Below, piece after piece: positions 1 through 9,937 of a stretch of 36,098 nucleotides of DNA (the stretch's first letter is position 1; every line of letters starts with the position of its first letter). Where the stretch lies: the NCBI GenBank assembly GCA_036897485.1, contig JAYMTF010000453.1, positions 1 through 36,098 on the forward strand. Reading direction: 5' to 3'. The translations under genes and the position numbers were made by a program. The notes below the pieces were generated by a model. The model did no database searches. It saw nothing but the letters and a program-made list of their open reading frames with translations, and had not been told where the DNA came from. Source of the stretch: Pelargonium nanum. Taxonomy: Eukaryota; Streptophyta; Magnoliopsida; Geraniales; Geraniaceae.

Positions 1-326
1 CTGAACGAATAGGGCTCTCCCCACCCCCACAGCCATAGCCATAGCCCACAGTCATAGCAAAATAGCCAGCCATTGTTTCTTTACAACATTACTTTTTTTG
101 AAAAGAGATTGTGAATTTCCTCTGTTTAGGGCCTTTCACTTTTGAGGATCAGCCAGTGCTGCTTGTTGCATTTAATGTCTAGTGTTTTTCAATGTTCACA
201 TGCATGAATAATGGGTCTTGACTCTTGTAGTGATTTAAATACTTGCCGCTATATTAGATTGAATTGAATAGTATATATGTATAAGAGACAAAGTAGTGAT
301 TTTTTGTTAATTGGAATTTAATACAG
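1..326 (+). other. Intron of the GH9 endoglucanase gene (5' part cut by window edge)
   Basis: This stretch lies directly upstream of the first recognisable GH9 exon and ends in an acceptor (ATACAG, 321-326). No frame here continues the GH9 protein. It is read as the 3' part of an intron whose donor and preceding exons lie before the window. Nothing else is visible in it. Confidence 0.7.
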
Positions 327-1923
327 GAAGTGTTGATGGGAAGAGCAAACTATTTCAAGTCATTCAAAAACAATGCAGATGGGTTCATCTGTTCTTTACT
401 GCCTGGCATTTCTCATCCTCAAGTTCAATACTCTCCAGGTATACACACTCAAAACCCATTGATCAAGATATAATTACTTTACACATGATCAGCTTGTCAT
501 AAATAAATAATGTGTTTGCTTGATTACTGTGGGAAAAGGCCCAGCAATTTGGACCTTGATTAACGAATTTAAGTAGATTGTGTTTATTTTAATAACCAGT
601 TCATGTTTACTGATCCACTCATTTACTGTCTTGTCGTGCGAATATGCTCGTAAACAACTCATGTTCGGATTGACCAATCGAAAGTAATGCTAAACTTTCA
701 ACTTAACCACAAACTCTACTTGCCAATCCTAACTTGTTATTTCCTATTACCACTTGACTATGAGTATAAATTTTGTTTGATTATCTAAAATTTGGAATTT
801 AGGTGGGTTGATCTTCAAAGCTGGAGGGAGCAACATGCAGCATGTAACATCATTATCTTTTCTACTTCTGGCTTACTCTAATTATCTTAGCCACGCCAAT
901 AAGGTGGTGCCATGTGGACAAACCTCTGCCTCCCCTGCCCTCCTCAAACGTCTCGCCAAGCGACAGGTATTTTTTAAATTTATAGTTTCTATCTATATCC
1001 AGTGGTTCCCACTCTCCAATCCGCATCACCGCTCATGTAGGTTCTATATTCCTGAATGTTTGTCTTCTCTAGATGGTCCACGGTCCACACTCCGCTTCAC
1101 ATTTTTAACGGCTTGATTAATCAGTTGTTTGTTCACACTTCACATGATATTAGGGGCATTTATGTAATTTACTGGGGCTGCAATTTGTCGACATTTAAAC
1201 CTAAAACACGAATATGACACGGAACAGTTGGTACTAACACCACCAAGCACAATTTACACTATCAAACTGATACATTTGTCACATTAATTTGATTTATTTA
1301 CACGCATGTTGTGATGTCACAACACAACTAATGAATTGTGCAAGCCATGTTTTGGAAGCTCGACACAAACACACAATAATTATAAATTGTGTTAGGTTCT
1401 ATAATATGAACATGACACGATTACAAAATGATTGAGCTTAGACACGTTATTTTTGTGACATGAATTACCAGCTCTAATTAAGATGATAGTAATTCAATTG
1501 TAAATAATCTCGAATATTCCTACTAATTAGGTAAAAAGATAATATATTTTTCATTCTTGTATGCCAATTTCAAAAAATAAAAAATGAATTGTGTTACAGG
1601 TGGACTACATTCTGGGAGACAATCCGCTGAGCATGTCGTACATGGTAGGCTACGGTGCACGCTACCCGCAGAGGATCCACCACCGGGGAAGCTCGCTACC
1701 GTCAGTGGCGGTCCACCCAGCGCACATAGGGTGCAAGGAAGGCTCCAGATACTTCATGAGTCCGAACCCGAACCCGAATGTGCATATCGGGGCAGTGGTG
1801 GGTGGGCCAAATAGCTCCGATGCCTTTCCCGACTCCAGGCCCTTCTTTCAAGAGTCCGAGCCCACAACTTACATTAACGCGCCTCTGGTGGGCCTGCTTG
1901 GGTACTTTTCGGCCCGTATTTGA
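327..1923 (+). CDS. Endoglucanase (endo-1,4-beta-glucanase), glycoside hydrolase family 9, C-terminal part
   Basis: Three exons are seen: 327-438, 803-966 and 1600-1923 (stop TGA), joined in phase across introns 439-802 and 967-1599. The first carries the plant GH9 segment [11 protein letters not shown]; the second reads on through [20 protein letters not shown]. The last contains DYILGDNP, the RIHHRGSS segment with the active-site His, and a stretch [19 protein letters not shown] that fits GH9 active-site signature 2 (catalytic Asp and Glu). The family hydrolyses beta-1,4-glucans and in plants acts on wall cellulose or xyloglucan. The protein ends at LLGYFSARI with no C-terminal carbohydrate-binding domain, which suggests class B (secreted, catalytic domain only), but the N-terminus is outside the window so KORRIGAN-type class A cannot be judged from a membrane anchor. 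It converges on the PMEI gene 315 bp away; an AATAAA near 2174 could serve its 3' end. Confidence 0.93.
1185..1482 (-). repeat. Dispersed CGTGT-rich repeat, copy 1 (in last GH9 intron)
   Basis: Read on the minus strand this begins ATTAGAGCTGGTAATTC and runs through CGTGT/ACACG-rich sequence including TTCCAAAACATGG and GTTGTGTTGTGACA. The same order of motifs appears on the plus strand at 6299-6657 (AGAGGTGGCAATA, CTCCAAAACATGC, GTCGTGTTGTGACA). Two diverged copies in opposite orientation indicate a short non-coding dispersed repeat family; no open frame or clear terminal repeats are seen. Boundaries are approximate. Confidence 0.6.
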
Positions 1924-2237
1924 GCCCAATTGGAAATGTAAAAAACAAAGATGGAAAGATTGGTGGTGGGCTCAAAGGAGTGTCACCATTTACTATTTAC
2001 TATTTTAGGTGTTGTTAGTAGAAAGATTTGAAGTTGTATTTTACTATTTTGTATACTAATGGTATGTATGGTAATCATTATTATCCTAGTAAAGTATTAT
2101 CTTGAAAGTCATGTATTTATAGTCATATTAGACACAAACAATTACAAATTAAGCAATCTCAAAATCCAAATCTTGAATAAAAATTACATGAACCCATGGG
2201 TGGTTGGTTGAGAATAAAAGAAAAGAAAAAAAAAAAA

Positions 2238-2771
2238 CTAACCACTCAAAGCCCTAACAAGTGTCTGGCAGTTGCCAATCAACTTCTCAAGCTGATGCGT
2301 AATCTCTTGCAGCATCGGCTCCAAGCCATTGTCCTCAAAAGCATCATTGCAAGCCATAAAACTATCAATGGAGGAGGCCAGCAGCTCCTCCAGCTTGTCG
2401 AACTTCTTTTCGGCCAAAAGCTTGACCGCCTCTTTGACCATCGTCTCGCTTTTCTCGAACTGAGTCGCGCACATTTGAAACGCAGTGTCGCTTTTGGGCT
2501 CTCCTCTGTCCTTAGCCCACAGCGCCTCCGACTCCCTCCGGGCTCTGTCGATCTCGGCCAACGAAGCTTCCATTTCCTTCTGGAGCACCGCGTCCGCCGT
2601 CGTGGGCCCGAGGTCGCCCACGCTGCTCGCGCACAGCTTGGGGTTTTGTGTCACGCGGCAGATCTCCTCCACCGTGGTGGCGGCGGCCACGTGGGGGTTC
2701 TCCACGGCGGCGGCCGGAGAGACCAGGACGAGGAGGAGGAGGAAGGTGGGGTTGAGGTTGAGGAGTGACAT
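2238..2771 (-). CDS. Plant invertase/pectin methylesterase inhibitor (PMEI) superfamily protein
   Basis: An intronless frame of 177 aa. A hydrophobic signal peptide covers about residues 1-22 (MSLLNLNPTFLLLLVLVSP then small residues), so the protein is probably secreted to the apoplast. The mature part starts with the family's first disulfide hairpin, EEICRVTQNPKLC, and continues as a Cys-containing helical bundle (QMCATQFEKS, FMACNDAFED, GNCQTLVRALSG at the very end), the standard PMEI-domain layout and size. The superfamily inhibits pectin methylesterases or acid invertases; sequence alone does not say which. It is more GC-rich than its surroundings, which is common in intronless secreted-protein genes. 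It converges on the GH9 gene. Long open frames on the opposite strand here are shadows. Confidence 0.9.
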   Translation of the reverse strand: MSLLNLNPTFLLLLVLVSPAAAVENPHVAAATTVEEICRVTQNPKLCASSVGDLGPTTADAVLQKEMEASLAEIDRARRESEALWAKDRGEPKSDTAFQMCATQFEKSETMVKEAVKLLAEKKFDKLEELLASSIDSFMACNDAFEDNGLEPMLQEITHQLEKLIGNCQTLVRALSG

Positions 2772-2825
2772 GATGTTTTGTTTTTTGTTTTACGTACGTT
2801 GTTTTGGCCTTTTGGGATGGTGTTT

Positions 2826-2882
2826 GCATGCATGCATGCTTATAGTTAGGACGGTTGGTGTTCCTTGTAAATAGGGTTTATA
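2826..2882 (-). promoter_or_regulatory. Core promoter/leader of the PMEI gene: TATAAA plus triple RY (GCATGC) motif
   Basis: Reading toward the PMEI start codon on the minus strand there is TATAAA (2882-2877), about 105 bp before the ATG, then a second weaker TATAAG (2845-2840), then GCATGCATGCATGC (2839-2826). The last contains overlapping RY elements (CATGCATG), which are binding sites for B3-domain factors such as ABI3/FUS3 in seed promoters. Given the TATA spacing the RY block sits at or just after the expected start of transcription. Seed regulation is an inference. Confidence 0.5.
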
Positions 2883-4271
2883 GTGCAAAGTGAATCACTC
2901 CTTGTTTTTAGGAGATGTAAGTGACTAAATTGTCCTTTGAGGTTGACTATAATGAGAGACAGGGAAGAGAATGTTTCTTCCCTAATTACTTGCATTGAAT
3001 TGTTTGTCTAAGGTTGTTTAGTAGATGATTTAATGATTGACGATTTACTTTTTTAGAATGTCACTGAGTCAACTTGCATTGAATTATCTGTCTAAAGGTT
3101 CTTTAGGAGATAATTCAGTGGTTTTGTATTGGTGTAGAATTTTTGCACATGCTAAAAAATGTAAACACATCACATGAAATTTTGTACACACATGAAAAGT
3201 TGGTTTTCAAAAGAATTTGGTTTTTGTCGCTCAAGTAAGTTTCCTTGAGTTTGAGGCTTTGTATACGATTGTCTATCACGGTTAATATTATTGTCTTGTG
3301 CAAAGGTTGAACATCAGAATGTCCAATGAAGTTGTTAAGAGAGATTCTAAGAGTTTTAAATCAAGATGTTAATCTTAACTTCCTATACTAAGTCTTACAC
3401 TACTTAACATTGTAGGAATATAATATTGAAGTAGAAACGAGAACTTCTAAAATAAATTTGAACTTTTAGTTGAGTTGATTATCTAACATGCTGTTAAGGC
3501 CAGCTTGTCCTTTAGGTCACAATTTTGAATCATAACACACCGCCAAAAGTGTAAAATTAATTTCTCAAATTTATCTATTCATCTCTTTATGAGCTTATTG
3601 TTTTCTTTCTTTATGCTTTCTGTACTTTTATTCTATTATGAGTTTCTTGTCTTATTTCTTTGAGCTTTCTATATTCATCTTCTTCTACCTACAATAGGCT
3701 CCATACTATCTCTCAATGGCCTACATGTAAAAGTGTAATGGGAAATTGGCTCATATCTATCATTATTCGGCCCGCCAACAAAACTAAAAACGGAAATGGA
3801 TTGAGCTCTCTATATATCTCTCAATTATCCAATTTTGAAGCCATAATTGACTTGCACGTGAGAGACTTACAAATCCTCAACTATTAGGTTGAACTTTTAG
3901 TTGAGTTTATTATTTAACATACATTCTCTACCCTCTTAATATTGGAGAATAAAAAAATAAAGATGGAGTCAAGTCATGTGACACACTCCATCTCATTTTA
4001 GCACCCACATAAGAATTTAAGCATTGAAAATACTCTAACCCTTCACAAGAAAAGAAACATTGAATTCACTCACCTTCAAAGGAATTTTCAACGGTTTTAA
4101 AGTAAATAAATTAAATTTATAATAATGGAGTAATTTTAATTTTCAAGTAGTGTAAAGAATTTTTGTGAGAATTGGTGTTAATTGAATGAGAAATAATGGG
4201 CTAAATTTGAAGTAGTGTAAAGAATTGAAATGAAATAAGGAGAGGAGCAAAAGGAATAGAAATAGTGGATT
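2883..4271. other. Intergenic, AT-rich; one 32-nt and one 16-nt direct repeat pair
   Basis: No frame here resembles a protein. A direct repeat (TTGAACTTTTAGTTGAGTT core) lies at 3458-3489 and 3889-3920, 431 bp apart, and a 16-nt exact repeat (AAGTAGTGTAAAGAAT) at 4145-4160 and 4210-4225. The first pair could mark an eroded terminal-repeat element but its flanks do not align, so no element is called. Confidence 0.5.
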
Positions 4272-4277
4272 AAAAAA
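4272..4277 (-). terminator. RNA polymerase III T-run terminator of tRNA-Gln
   Basis: Three bases beyond the tRNA 3' end the minus strand reads TTATTTTTTAA, giving six consecutive Ts, a standard Pol III termination signal. Confidence 0.85.
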
Positions 4278-4280
4278 TAA

Positions 4281-4352
4281 AGGTCCTACCGGGAGTCGAA
4301 CCCAGGTCGCTGGATTCAAAGTCCAGAGTGCTAACCACTACACCATAGAACC
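4281..4352 (-). tRNA. tRNA-Gln (anticodon UUG)
   Basis: A 72-nt minus-strand cloverleaf. The acceptor stem GGTTCTA pairs with TAGGACC (one G-T pair), followed by discriminator T. The D-arm and box A region reads TGGTGTAGTGGTTAGCAC. The anticodon arm is CTGGA-CTTTGAA-TCCAG, giving anticodon TTG (reads CAA, Gln). The T-arm CTGGGTTCGACTCCCGG holds the box B sequence GGTTCGA. There is no intron and no encoded CCA, as expected of a nuclear gene. All stems pair and a T6 terminator follows, so it looks functional. Confidence 0.97.
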
Positions 4353-4376
4353 CTATGTTTGTGCACTCTGGACTTT
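4318..4376. repeat. Exact 14-nt inverted repeat linking the tRNA anticodon arm to its 5' flank
   Basis: AAAGTCCAGAGTGC at 4318-4331 (inside the tRNA gene) is the exact reverse complement of GCACTCTGGACTTT at 4363-4376, which lies 11-24 nt upstream of the tRNA on its own strand. Pairing stops on both sides, so the match is 14 bp with a 31-nt spacer. Confidence 0.9.
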
Positions 4377-7300
4377 ATTATTTAACAATAACAGAGACTA
4401 GTAAATGGTGGTTTCAAGATTCATAGAACCATTGGGCTATCTAATCCACTAGGTTCACATGTTAACATATTATCAAAGTGCATGGTTCATGTTACATTCA
4501 TATGGAATAGTTTGGTAACAATTAATTAATTAACTTAGATGATCCAATTGCTTTCAAAATAAAATAGTTGTTACAAGTGTTCACTAATTGAATCATAAAA
4601 GGAGTCATAACTTTGAATACTTAAGTGGTAAGAAGACAACAAAAACATGGTTATTTGCAATCTCCATCTGTTTATAGTTAAATCTCTTACTGATTCTATT
4701 AATCTTGTTGATATGGTGATCAAATGCAAAGAAACATTTATGATATCAATGTAATACTTTTATCAATCTCTCTTCAAATATCTTCTTGTTTCTTTTTTGA
4801 AAGAGAATGAATTTACAGAGCAAAAATTTTGTTAAAGGAGGTATCAATATCTCGAGACAACTCAAAAAAATGACCACGAAGGCCTTCGTCAGAAAGCTTG
4901 ACGTAAATAAAGCTTCTTGACATGTTAAATAGAAGGTCTATTTAGTATCACTTATTTAGGATAGAACATAACTTAACTGACATGGTCAGCACGTGACTGG
5001 ACAATTAATTTAGGTATAATAGTTAAGTCTATTAAGTGGATAAGTGAATTGTATAAAAACCTGCTGTAGTGACAAAAAAAGTGAGAACTGTAAATAAGAA
5101 AACATAGACATTAGTAAGATACATTCACTTAACAATATTAAATAACTTAGTAATAAGCCAAATCTATCCATGATATTAGAAGGGGTTTAGTAAAAAAAGG
5201 AGAAAAAAAGAAATTGCTCTAGTAAATTTAGTACTTGTAAAAAGTTAGAGGTTGTTGTCCTAATAAAATTCATGAAGCATCAATATAAAGTATTTGTTTT
5301 CGAGCAATGCTATATATACAAAATTTTGTACAAAAATAATTGTACAAAGTGAAGTGTCAATTATCTAGATATGACATATCAAATATTTTGATGATGAGTT
5401 GGACGAATTAAAATCAGCTAAGTGTACAATATGTCTTATAAATCGGACACTCCGCGCCAGAAATCCATAAAAGGATAATAGTATCATATGTATTGAGTTA
5501 TTATTTATTTAAACTTAATATTTTACCTCAAAAATAAAAAAAAATAATTTTTATCATGTAAATTAGCACGTCATTTTGTAATTTGGGACAACAAACATTT
5601 CTCATTTTTTCCTCTATAAGAGCTGACCAAGACCAACTTTCAAAATTTGAGTATTGTTGTAGACTTTTAAAAAATAATTAATTACCCGCAATTTTCGCTC
5701 ATTTGTCTCCATTTCACACATTCCCAATTGGAGGACCCCATATGTGAAAGCTACCATCTTTATATTCCTTTTTTTTTTCTTTAGGATTTAACAATCTTTT
5801 AGGTCTTATAAATACATTTTATAATGAAGAAATAGATGAATACTAGGGAACATTTCATACTATGCATATGTGATCAAAACTATGTGTTATTTTAACCCCT
5901 AATTGATTCAAATTTTTACTATATTTGTGCCCAAAAATGTTAGTGCAATGGTCATAAAGAGTGGTCTATTGGTAGTACATATATATAAACATACCTAATA
6001 AATTGGGGCCCATAGCCTCATGGCCATACCAAACATTGGTCTATATTTATTGGCCACTCATAGTTGTTTTTGGGTGTCCTTGGACACTCCACAATATTCT
6101 ATTCTAAATCTAAACCAACCTCCAGTACACATGTAGTAACAATATCTCCTTTTTATATGTATAAACATTGAGGTTTGCAATAGCTATAAAATTGAATAAC
6201 ATATAAAATCTCAACAATTAATTCACTAAGATATGTATTAGGCATTTATCTTTACAAGAACATGCTATGGAAGGGCGTGCATCGGTACATTTTTCTATCT
6301 AGAGGTGGCAATACATGTCATAACACGATACACGACACAAAATTAGCGTATTTTAGACGCGAATATTTTGTCATCACATCGTGTTCGTGTTGCGTCTCCA
6401 AAACATGCACACACGATTAGTTAGTCGTGTTGTGACACATGCAACACACACAATTAAGGTTATAATTGTAATTAATCATAATAACGTGTTAGGTCGTGCC
6501 GTGACAGTTGTGTTAGATAGTTTCGTTCATGTGTGCTGGTTCTATTATGCATAATGTGTTGAGCCGTGTTCGTGTCAATGTGGCTCATTTAGTTATCGCA
6601 TTAAATGTGTCGTGTTTTTGCTCGTAGTCATGTTGTGTTTGTGTTGGATCGTAACTTCTCCTTAATTTTTCTATTAAGAAATGAAATGCTACTTTACCAA
6701 ATTTCTCGACTTGTCCACTATCAAGAGATGGACACTGGTCCTTGAAGGAACAATGTTTTCGACAATTTCAACATTGCACCTCTTTCATGGTACCAACTAT
6801 AAACGACACACGCTTATTCCTTTAGGCCAATGAATAATGTAGTTCGCCTCATAGCACATCATAGTAATAATTTGAATTGATGAACAAAATAAAAGCATGT
6901 CTATGTCTTTGCATCAAATATTGCTCCGTGAAACACTATGACAATTCAGGTTTTGAGTCGAGTTTAAAATGTGCAACCCAAATTAAATTTGAGCATGAAT
7001 TTCATATCACAGGTCGGGTTTTAAGTGATGTACTAATTGGATATGCCCGACCCAACTCAAGGTTGGATTCATTTCTTGCTATCTAAATCAGTCGGATTGA
7101 GATTTAGGTGTTGTTGTGAAGATACTTATTTTTGGAAATGAGGGCAACCAATTCCAAATTTAGACCATCATCATCTCCGGATTTTATGGTAATAAAGACA
7201 TATTTATATGTGTTAATGCGAAAACACATACATTTATTAGCAACAGTAACAGCTTCTCCAGTTGTCCGAAACTACCTCTTCTATATGCCAAAACACACAC

Positions 7301-7491
7301 ATTAAAAGACTCAAAAATTGCACCAAAAAGCAACACTGTACTCACTGACCCTCCCTGACTCGTTGGTTCGGTCCAGTTCAGTGTGTTTTTTTACCAATCT
7401 TGTTCATTTTCTCGCTCTGTTTCCTTCACTTTCTCTCTCTCTTTCTTTCTCCTCCAAACACATTTTAAGGCAAGAAATTGATGAGAGAGTG
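4377..7491. other. Long AT-rich intergenic region upstream of the dynein light chain gene
   Basis: No convincing gene is visible in about 3.1 kb; open frames are short and low in complexity. It contains dispersed-repeat copy 2 (6299-6657) and a possible short non-coding repeat around 5300-5470, beginning GAGCAATGCTATATATAC and carrying the near-palindrome TTGTACAAAAATAATTGTACAA. A CT-rich tract at about 7432-7454 lies 40-60 bp before the light-chain ATG and probably belongs to its promoter or 5' leader. Confidence 0.5.
6299..6657 (+). repeat. Dispersed CGTGT-rich repeat, copy 2
   Basis: Begins CTAGAGGTGGCAATACATG and continues through many CGTGT/ACACG words to about GTTGGATCGTAAC. It shares several ordered blocks with the minus-strand copy at 1185-1482, notably CCAAAACATG followed by GTGTTGTGACA and later GTGTTAGGT. 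It is non-coding and of uncertain class. Confidence 0.6.
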
Positions 7492-9527
7492 ATGGATGGA
7501 GCAGAGGAGGAGTTGGAGAGAAGAAGCAAGTTCTTGAACAGTCTGATACAGAAGAAAAAAGCAACAGAGCATCAGGAACAGCATGACCGGTTCAACATCC
7601 GGGTCAGAGCCTCCGACATGCCCATTCCTCTCCAGAGCAAAGCCTTTCGCTGCGCTCGCGACCCCCTCGATTCTCTCGGCGCCGCCACTTCCAAGGTCGA
7701 CAGTAAACGCCTTGCTCTTGCCCTCAAAAAGGTACTTTTTTTAGTATGCAAAGGTTTGATCTTTGGTGTTCATGAGGTTGTTTTTTGTGTTGTTTGATTG
7801 ATTTGAATGAAGGGTCTGGTTTGCTTTTGTGTTTCTTGTTAATTTCAAATGTTCATGGATGGTCTAATTGTTTATCTCATATCTGGATGTTTTTGGGTTA
7901 ATAAAGTTCTGAACTTTGATGTTAATAAGGTTGTTTTGAGGTTGTCTGATAGATTTGAATAGAGGGTCTGGTTGTATTTTGTCTGATTGTTTTTTATCAA
8001 CAACATTGTAGTGTTTATTGTTCTTATTGCTATTTTGTGATTGTCATATTTATACAATTGCTCAGCTCTTAGCCTGAAATTAGTATCAACACATGTCAGT
8101 TTTGATGATGATTCTTGTTGTGTGATTGGATGTTTTAGTCACTAAAACAATATAGATTTGTGAATGATGAAAGTGGATGAAAACAAATCCTACATTGGAA
8201 AAAATTGTGAAAACGAGCTACATATGAAGGTGGAAACGAAACTCTACTAATATGGTCGAATTTTTAGTACGAGAAGTTCAAGGCTTTGTGTGTAGCTCAT
8301 AATTGAAAGTTAACATGGTATTACAACAAGTCTTGGTTTGAGCCTTGACCCGATTGTGTCATTTCCCCATGTGGTCTTTGATGCACATGCAAACTTAAAT
8401 TCATATTGTAGGCTCGTTCATGCCTACATGTGTGGGGGAGTGATGAAAGTGGGTGAAAACAAGTCCTGTATCGGAAAAATATGAGAAAAACGAGCCACAT
8501 ATTAAAAGTGGAAACCAAACCCTGGGAAGCCCAAGCCTTTTTTTTCTAGTCTATTATTGAAATTTAACTGCTAAAGAGGCTAGAATTTGAGGTTCGAGGT
8601 TGAAAAATCAAGGGATGTGTATGAAGCAGACAGCTCCGTGGGGCAATGATTTGTAAGAGCTATTTAATATGGTTGTTGTAGATGCCCTAGTGGTTGGCCA
8701 ATAATGGACCTTCTCAAACCAAAATTAGTATTGGTGAATTGATTGTCCAGTATAATCCAAAAGAAAGAAGAATCTCAAGTGTCAAGTGATCTATACGAAT
8801 TGGTGTTCATTGATCCTCTGTAACCTAATTTTTTGTGGATATTTTCAATCACAGAGATAGGGTTTTATATATATGGGATCTTTATGGATTGTATGAGATA
8901 AGCTACTTCATACTTTTAGTCTCAAATACTGTGATCTGATTTTATTGTTGATGTTATTTGTTCAAAACATTTGCTCTATATGCACATACTTAAAGCAGTC
9001 ACAAATTAAATAGGCTTAGTTTTTGTTTGTGAATCAAGAATCTAAGCTATGATAATAAAATCGTGAATGAATGATTATCGCGCAACATTATCTTTCTGTA
9101 TTGGTTTTGGTACGACACTTGAACCAAAATGAAAGGTTCTTGATTCAATTTTACAAGCTAGTTCCGTGAATAAAGCTTGTCACTATTTTTCGTACGATTT
9201 TCTTTTTCCGGGCGAAAACAGGAAAAAGGAGAGAAGCAGCACTGACATTTACAACCAATACTAAATTTCTTATATGTAGCAAAAAAATTCAGCTGATTAT
9301 TTGTGTTACTATTAATTACTGAAATTTTCTGCATTTGCGTTCTTGCATTAATATCAGTTACGGTTTTACAGGAGTTTGACACTTCATATGGTCCTGCTTG
9401 GCACTGCATTGTTGGGAGTAGCTTTGGCTCATACGTCACACATTCACTCGGAGGCTTCTTGTATTTTTCAATCGACAAAGTTTACATCCTTCTTTTCAAG
9501 ACCGCCGTGGAGCCTTTAGATCACTAA
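7492..9527 (+). CDS. Dynein light chain (LC8/DYNLL-type) family protein
   Basis: Two exons, 7492-7731 and 9372-9527 (stop TAA), joined in phase 0 across a 1640-bp intron; 131 aa. The N-terminal 45 or so residues (MDGAEEELERRSKFLNSLIQ) form a charged helical extension absent from animal LC8 (about 89 aa). The LC8 domain starts near DMPIPLQSKAFRCARD and its most diagnostic part lies in exon 2: EFDTSYGPAWHCIVGSSFGS then YVTHSLGGFLYFSI, the target-binding beta strand. Flowering plants lack dynein heavy chains, so these proteins are thought to act as dimerisation hubs for other partners. The ATG at 7492 is chosen because an in-frame ATG at 7318 would add 58 residues of CT-rich leader with no family likeness. 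The intron carries a TRIM fossil. Confidence 0.93.
8165..8568 (+). mobile_element. TRIM-type LTR retrotransposon fossil in the dynein light chain intron
   Basis: A miniature non-coding element of about 404 bp, same strand as the host gene. Parts: 5' LTR about 8165-8315 (starts TGATGAAAGTGG, ends TTAACA), a primer-binding-site region of the initiator tRNA-Met type from 8316, a short internal region, a polypurine tract TGTGGGGGAG at 8431-8440, and a 3' LTR about 8441-8568. The LTRs are clearly related but well diverged and no target duplication is evident, so this is an old, eroded copy. It encodes no protein, as is normal for TRIMs. Confidence 0.75.
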
Positions 9528-9937
9528 TAACTCCTAAATCTCCATTGCAAAATCATTTGTACAAATCATAGATCTGAAAATTCACACGTTGCCTTGTTAT
9601 TTCTGTTGTATCAGCAAAAGATTTAGTTGTTTGATGACTGAATACCACAATACTTGTTTTTATCTGTAATATCATATATTTTTGAGGTAAAATTGTGGTT
9701 TTCTTAGCATACTATATTTTGACAGTCTCTTGCCAACCTGTAACTTGCAAAACTGGTCCACACAACTTGGATGCTTATCATTTCCTTCACAGTGAAGCAT
9801 GAGGTCAATGTCAAGAATTGATAGCTTATAACCCATCTTTATAGCCTCTTTATCTCATAACCACATGCACAAAAGTTTTGCAATCTTGCAACTCTTTTCT
9901 CCATTTCTTGAACACACTATCTTCAGATTCTTCCCAT
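9528..9937 (+). other. Intergenic: dynein light chain 3' flank and F-box promoter
   Basis: A 410-bp tandem intergenic gap with no gene. It should hold the 3' UTR of the upstream gene and the promoter and 5' UTR of the F-box gene. No clear core element stands out. Confidence 0.5.

Noticed and set aside
2196-2874. Long open frames antisense to or overlapping the PMEI gene
   Set aside because: They exist because the PMEI coding sequence is GC-rich. Their translations are Arg/Leu/His-rich with no domain, while the minus-strand frame is a clear PMEI.
5300-5470. Possible MITE starting GAGCAATGCTATATATAC with an inner TTGTACAA palindrome
   Set aside because: No matching inverted terminus or target duplication was found, so it is mentioned only as a possible repeat.
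7318-7491. Upstream in-frame ATG extending the dynein light chain by 58 residues
   Set aside because: The extension reads a CT-rich leader (SLSLSLSF) and is not part of the family; ATG 7492 starts the conserved N-terminus.
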